Shown here in pieces: positions 61,117 to 64,000 of a stretch of 64,000 nt of DNA. The translations under genes and the position numbers were made by a program. Location: NCBI GenBank assembly GCA_002494625.1, contig DACH01000019.1, positions 8,579-72,578 on the forward strand. The letters are read 5' to 3'. Source of the DNA: Archaeoglobus sp. UBA234. GTDB lineage: Archaea > Halobacteriota > Archaeoglobi > Archaeoglobales > Archaeoglobaceae. The notes beneath the pieces are model-generated. The model saw only the letters and a list, made by a program, of their open reading frames with translations. It was not told where the DNA came from and did no database searches. Position 1 is the first letter of the stretch, and the number at the start of each line of letters is the position of its first letter.

Positions 61117-62306
61117 GGTTTCAGCTCCCTTCTGAAAGCCTGAAATCCCGTTATCGCCCTTCCCAGAATAAGCGTGTGGATGTCATCTGTTCCCTCGTAT
61201 GTGTAAACGGACTCAATGTTCGTCATGTGCCTTATTGGCGAGTAGTCGAGGCTTATTCCGTTGGCTCCCAGAAGCTCTCTGGCAGTTCTCGCACAGTATC
61301 TTGCAACTCTCAGGTTGTTCTTCTTTGCGAGGGATACCTGTTCTGGAGTGGCCTTTCCTTCGTCCATGAGCCTTCCGAGTCTCCAAGATAGCAGCTGCCC
61401 ATTTGTTATTCTGATGAGCATATTTACAAGCTTCTCCTGAACAAGCTGGTAGCCTGCAATCGGAACGCCGAACTGCTTTCTCTCCTTTGCATAGTTCAGG
61501 GCAGTCTCATAACAGTCTATGGCTGCTCCTATCGCTCCCCATGAAATCCCGTATCTGGCCTGATCAAGACAGCTCAAGGGAGCTCTTAAACTGAGAGCTT
61601 CGGGCAGTCTGTTCTCTTCAGGGACTCTGCAATTGATTAGCCCTATCTCTCCAACACCTCCAGCCCTCATCGACCCTTTCTTGGTAATTGCACTCTGGTG
61701 GAACCCCTTCATTCCTCTTTCAACGATGAAGCCTTTGATCTTTCCGTCATCAACATCTCTTGCCCACACAACAGCTATATCTGCTATATCCGCCTCTGTT
61801 ATCCATGTCTTCGTCCCGTTGAGAATCCATTCATCACCATCTCTTTTAGCGGTTGTATCCATTGAACCGGGGTCGCTACCATGATTTGGCTCAGTAAGAC
61901 CGAAGCATCCGATCAACTCTCCTTTTGCAAGCCTCGGCAAATACTTATGCTTCTGCTCTTCACTTCCATACTTCCATATCGGATACATCACAAGCCCGCT
62001 TGTTACAGCAACAAAACTTCTCAGAGCACTGTCGACCCTTTCAACTTCTTGGCATATTATCCCGAAGGTTGTGTAGTTTACCCCCGGGCAACCGTATTCC
62101 TCCGGGATAAATGCTCCGAGCATTCCTAGTTCTCCGAATTTAGGTCCGAGTTCTCTGAAGTCCAGTGGCTCCTCTTTGTGCCAAGCTTCGATAACGGCAT
62201 CTTTAACTTCCTTTTCCAGAAATTCTCTGATAGCAGTTCTTACGAGCCTCTCTTCGTCCGTTAGAAGCTCATCTATATTGTAAAAATCAACCCCTCTAAC
62301 CACCAC
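61113..62306 (-). CDS. gcdH: Glutaryl-CoA dehydrogenase-type acyl-CoA dehydrogenase
   Basis: A 397-residue FAD acyl-CoA dehydrogenase. The end of the protein reads NIESVYTYEGTDDIHTLILGRAITGFQAF-like (split here: VYTYEGTDDIHTLILG, RAITGFQAF), matching glutaryl-CoA dehydrogenases, with the catalytic base Glu in YEGT. GLTEPNHGSDPGSM and TWITEADIADIAVVW are family blocks. GcdH oxidises and decarboxylates glutaryl-CoA to crotonyl-CoA; a non-decarboxylating form exists in some anaerobes. GTG 62306 follows GGGTGA by about seven bases. The promoter has a perfect NrpR-type operator. Confidence 0.91.
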   Translation of the reverse strand: MVVRGVDFYNIDELLTDEERLVRTAIREFLEKEVKDAVIEAWHKEEPLDFRELGPKFGELGMLGAFIPEEYGCPGVNYTTFGIICQEVERVDSALRSFVAVTSGLVMYPIWKYGSEEQKHKYLPRLAKGELIGCFGLTEPNHGSDPGSMDTTAKRDGDEWILNGTKTWITEADIADIAVVWARDVDDGKIKGFIVERGMKGFHQSAITKKGSMRAGGVGEIGLINCRVPEENRLPEALSLRAPLSCLDQARYGISWGAIGAAIDCYETALNYAKERKQFGVPIAGYQLVQEKLVNMLIRITNGQLLSWRLGRLMDEGKATPEQVSLAKKNNLRVARYCARTARELLGANGISLDYSPIRHMTNIESVYTYEGTDDIHTLILGRAITGFQAFRRELKP

Positions 62307-62337
62307 TTTGCTTCACCCACTTCGCGATACTTTGAGT

Positions 62338-62368
62338 ATTAATATATAATTTTCGGAAGTTGGTTTCC
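62338..62368 (-). promoter_or_regulatory. gcdH promoter with perfect NrpR-type operator
   Basis: On the minus strand GGAA-ACCAAC-TTCC (62368-62355) is followed by GAAAA and the TATA-like TTATATATTAA (about 62350-62339), with the gcdH start 32 bases further. Arrangement and inner bases match the AtuA operator (GGAA-ACTAAC-TTCC). Confidence 0.7.
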
Positions 62369-62842
62369 ACTTAATTCACTCAATTAAACTCTATCGGTAT
62401 ATCACTTTCATAGTCTTAAAGCAGGAAATTCCAAAATAAACTCTTTAAACACCATTTTTTATCTCATACAAATTTTGTTGCATAACGATTCAATGCAAAT
62501 AATTTTAGGAAGTTAATTTCCATTCTGGTTCGAAAAATTTCTTATTCAATTTCCTATTCCAATTCATCTTTCATCACCTCAGAGCAATGTTATCCTCAAG
62601 GGCAAAGGAGGTTGCCTGTCAAAATGAGGTGGAAAAAAAGCTGTTATATGATTCAGAATGTTTTAAAAATGATTTAGATGTTTTAGTTTTAAAAATGAAC
62701 ACTACATTTAACTAATTCAAGGAGAAGAATATTTTACAGAAGTTGACGGAGAGTTAGTTTGATAAGGACCATATCCTCCAGAGATCACATCACTAACATA
62801 ATACAGAAAATTTTTTATGCTACTTGAACTACATTTTCTACT
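62369..62842. other. Intergenic region between gcdH and the second VapBC pair
   Basis: This stretch of about 470 bases has no convincing gene. It contains a second NrpR-type operator (62508-62521) and a TATA-like gaaaattttttatg (about 62810) for the antitoxin gene. The frame after the second operator on the minus strand allows only a 12-codon ORF (MQQNLYEIKNGV). Confidence 0.45.
62508..62521 (-). promoter_or_regulatory. Second perfect NrpR-type operator upstream of gcdH
   Basis: GGAA-ATTAAC-TTCC on the minus strand, 140 bases beyond the proximal site, followed by TAAAATTATTTG, a possible TATA. It may serve a distal gcdH promoter giving a long leader, or allow two bound dimers to cooperate. 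No gene starts directly behind it. Confidence 0.6.
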
Positions 62843-63073
62843 ATGTCTACAAAATCTATAAAGTTGAGTGAAGAGACATACAGAAGGCTTGTTGAACTCG
62901 CCGGAAAACTTCAGATAGAATATAAGAAGCCTGTTTCGATAGACGATGCAATAAAGTACCTGCTGAAGAGAAGGATTAGCCATCTCGCTGGGTCATGGGA
63001 GGTTAACGAAGATGAACTAAGAGAGATAAAAGAATCATTGAGGAAAGGGTGGGAGACTTGGAAATCTGCTTAG
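62843..63073 (+). CDS. VapB-type antitoxin
   Basis: A 76-residue protein: TKSIKLSEETYRRLVELAGKL is a ribbon-helix-helix-like or AbrB-unrelated VapB start, and the C-terminal WEVNEDELREIKESLRKGWETW is the toxin-binding part common in archaeal VapB. Its end overlaps the PIN-domain gene. It is not closely similar to the antitoxin at 7134-7382, so the two pairs are independent. Confidence 0.82.
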   Translation: MSTKSIKLSEETYRRLVELAGKLQIEYKKPVSIDDAIKYLLKRRISHLAGSWEVNEDELREIKESLRKGWETWKSA

Positions 63074-63462
63074 ACTCCGATATCCTCATAGACTTATTGA
63101 GAGGGAACACAGAAATTACAGGGATAATAAGAGAGCTGGAGGAGGGATTTGAACTCGCAACCACATCTATAAACATCTTTGAGCTTTACTATGGAGCTTA
63201 TAAAACCAAGAGGGTAAAAAATATTGATGCTGTTGATGAACTAGCAAATTCAATTGAAATCTATAAGTTAACTGAAAAATCTGCCAAGCTCTCTGGAAAA
63301 ATAGTTGCGGAACTCAAATCCGAAGGGAATGCAATAGATTTTAGAGATGCCCTAATAGCGGGAATAGTGGTTGAGAATGACGCGATACTGTTCACAAGGA
63401 ATGTAAGGCACTTTCAGAGGGTGCAGGGATTGAAACTCTTTGAGAACATAAAGAGATTTTAG
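63058..63462 (+). CDS. VapC-type PIN-domain toxin
   Basis: A 134-residue PIN-domain RNase with CLDSDILIDLLRG (first Asp), INIFELYYGAY (Glu), NAIDFRDALIAGIV (Asp pair) and LFTRNVRHFQRV, the standard VapC layout and length. TTG 63058 (MEICLDSD) follows GGGTG; GTG 63049 would overlap the site. It overlaps the antitoxin gene by 16 bases. Confidence 0.87.
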   Translation: MEICLDSDILIDLLRGNTEITGIIRELEEGFELATTSINIFELYYGAYKTKRVKNIDAVDELANSIEIYKLTEKSAKLSGKIVAELKSEGNAIDFRDALIAGIVVENDAILFTRNVRHFQRVQGLKLFENIKRF

Positions 63463-63530
63463 GAATAAGTAAGAGCCAATCACCGTAACTTCAGTTATGG
63501 GATACAGCCCATATGGTATATAAGATAGAG

Positions 63531-63577
63531 TGCAGTATAGTGCACCAAATCAACATAAAATGGTGCAGTATAATGCA
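63531..63577. repeat. Two copies of a TGCAGTATARTGCA operator-like repeat
   Basis: TGCAGTATAGTGCA (63531-63544) and TGCAGTATAATGCA (63564-63577) are near-identical, each with TGCA at both ends, and start 33 bases apart (about three helical turns). A TATA-like ctatttaaag (63581-63590) follows at once. This looks like a pair of regulator sites in front of the broken ATPase gene. The binding protein is unknown. Confidence 0.5.
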
Positions 63578-63603
63578 ATACTATTTAAAGTAAGAGTCGT
63601 TGT

Positions 63604-63802
63604 ATGGTTATAGATAGAAATGTGATAAGGCAGCCCTTGCATTCTGGAACGACTGGTGGTATAGCAAAGGTGTACCTGATTCTATCTCCAGAAACGAATA
63701 TCTGTCGGATCTCCTCTCATTAGTGAATACAAGAGAGGTTATTGTGCTGATGGGCATAAGGAGAAGTGGTAAATCCACCCTCTTGTATCAGCTTATAGAT
63801 CC
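63604..63802 (+). pseudogene. Frameshifted, truncated AAA-family ATPase
   Basis: ATG 63604 opens MVIDRNVIR, and after a frameshift near 63622-63630 the downstream frame reads KAALAFWNDWWYSKGVPDSI and then VIVLMGIRRSGKSTLLYQLID, the N-terminus and Walker A of archaeal AAA ATPases of the DUF4143-associated type. The homology stops right after the P-loop helix (about 63800). The rest of the roughly 400-residue protein is missing. The following frame (Gly/Val-rich) is the antisense of another gene. The promoter repeats upstream suggest the gene was once intact. Confidence 0.6.
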
Positions 63803-64000
63803 TACCTTTACACTGTATTTTACACCGAAGAGCAGAGGTGTTGGGGTTGGAGTAGGTTTCAAAGGAGTAGGAGATGGAGTTACCGAAGAAGGTGTTGAGG
63901 GTGTTACTTCTAAAGTTGAAGAATGAAGGGTTGGGGATATACCGGTGGGAATTGGTGTAGGGGTGCTGGTGGTAGAAGGCGATAATTCGTTTGCAGAGCA
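63788..64000 (-). CDS. C-terminal part of a Ser/Thr/Pro-rich protein, probably surface-exposed
   Basis: On the minus strand a frame enters from the right edge and reads through STTSTPTPIPTGISPTL, TPSTPSSVTPSPTPLKPTP, then LLFGVKYSVKVGSIS and TGA (63788-63790). Thr/Pro-rich linkers like this are typical of glycosylated archaeal cell-surface proteins. The stop lies inside the ATPase fragment, so the natural C-terminus may have been replaced at a recombination joint. The N-terminus is outside the window. Confidence 0.5.
   Translation of the reverse strand, partial: CSANELSPSTTSTPTPIPTGISPTLHSSTLEVTPSTPSSVTPSPTPLKPTPTPTPLLFGVKYSVKVGSIS

Noticed and set aside
63723..63926. 67-residue frame with Walker A and a Gly/Val-rich end as a complete protein
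   Set aside because: The first part is the ATPase fragment and the Gly/Val-rich end is the antisense of a Thr/Pro-rich coding stretch.
1..64000. CRISPR arrays, complete insertion sequences, prophage genes, rRNA operon
   Set aside because: No regularly spaced repeats, transposase, phage structural genes or rRNA sequence were seen on reading the window.

Overview
The window looks like chromosomal DNA of a thermophilic euryarchaeon of the Archaeoglobales. The signs are archaeal-type enzymes throughout: bifunctional FBP aldolase/phosphatase, pantoate kinase, RecJ-like DHH proteins, TrpB2, archaetidylinositol-phosphate-type CDP-alcohol transferase, HdrA fused to an MvhD-like domain, NrpR- and Lrp-type regulators. 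The tRNA has no encoded CCA, TATA/BRE promoters are archaeal, and GGAGGTG ribosome-binding sites are strong with frequent GTG/TTG starts. CcmF/CcmH and a haem-binding cytochrome indicate c-type cytochrome synthesis. The gene order ilvE - ACT protein - hom - A24 peptidase is, as I recall it, that of Archaeoglobus fulgidus. Species cannot be fixed from the sequence alone.

Layout. 0-7.1 kb: Tat translocase subunits, a branched-chain/threonine amino-acid operon, a metallo-beta-lactamase-fold hydrolase. 7.1-9.1 kb: a VapBC pair, a small membrane ORF with no ordinary start codon, a CAU tRNA, then about 0.9 kb without convincing genes. 9.1-20.1 kb: a metal (probably copper) handling and cytochrome c maturation island with Met/Tyr-rich secreted proteins, a His/Cys-tailed 44-residue protein, a membrane cytochrome c, a CCxHH membrane protein, CcmH-CcmF-CcmH, a BlaI/M56-peptidase regulatory pair, a SHOCT protein, a CPH-type Cu P1B-ATPase with a His-rich tail and a thioredoxin-fold protein. 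20.1-45.3 kb: mostly core metabolism (FBPA, SerB, HdrA/polyferredoxin, CoaBC, pantoate kinase, TruA, RecJ-like proteins, aspartate kinase, TrpB2), with an uncharacterised MinD/roadblock-like/coiled-coil membrane operon at 41.1-43.4 kb.

45.8-62.4 kb is an accessory catabolic region. One operon encodes a DUF917 (thiohydantoin-desulfurase-type) protein, a hydantoinase/oxoprolinase HyuA-type protein, an NCS1 (hydantoin/nucleobase) permease, an Asp/Glu/hydantoin racemase, a nitroreductase, a DUF6092 protein and an enolase-superfamily epimerase. Next come an Lrp regulator, a second DUF917 protein, an AtuA-DUF4387 operon, an NrpR-domain regulator, an orphan TRAP-type large permease with two tiny partners, and gcdH-sucC-sucD. 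Four promoters here carry a GGAA-N6-TTCC-like palindrome directly upstream of the TATA box, and a fifth perfect copy lies further upstream of gcdH. GGAA-N6-TTCC is the operator described for NrpR of Methanococcus. I infer a local NrpR-type regulon that coordinates uptake and breakdown of a cyclic ureide, thiohydantoin or related compound with glutaryl-CoA/succinyl-CoA metabolism. This is the most interesting system in the window.

The right edge (62.8-64 kb) holds a second VapBC pair, two copies of a 14-bp operator-like repeat, a frameshifted and truncated AAA-ATPase fragment, and the C-terminal part of a Ser/Thr/Pro-rich protein on the minus strand that ends inside that fragment.
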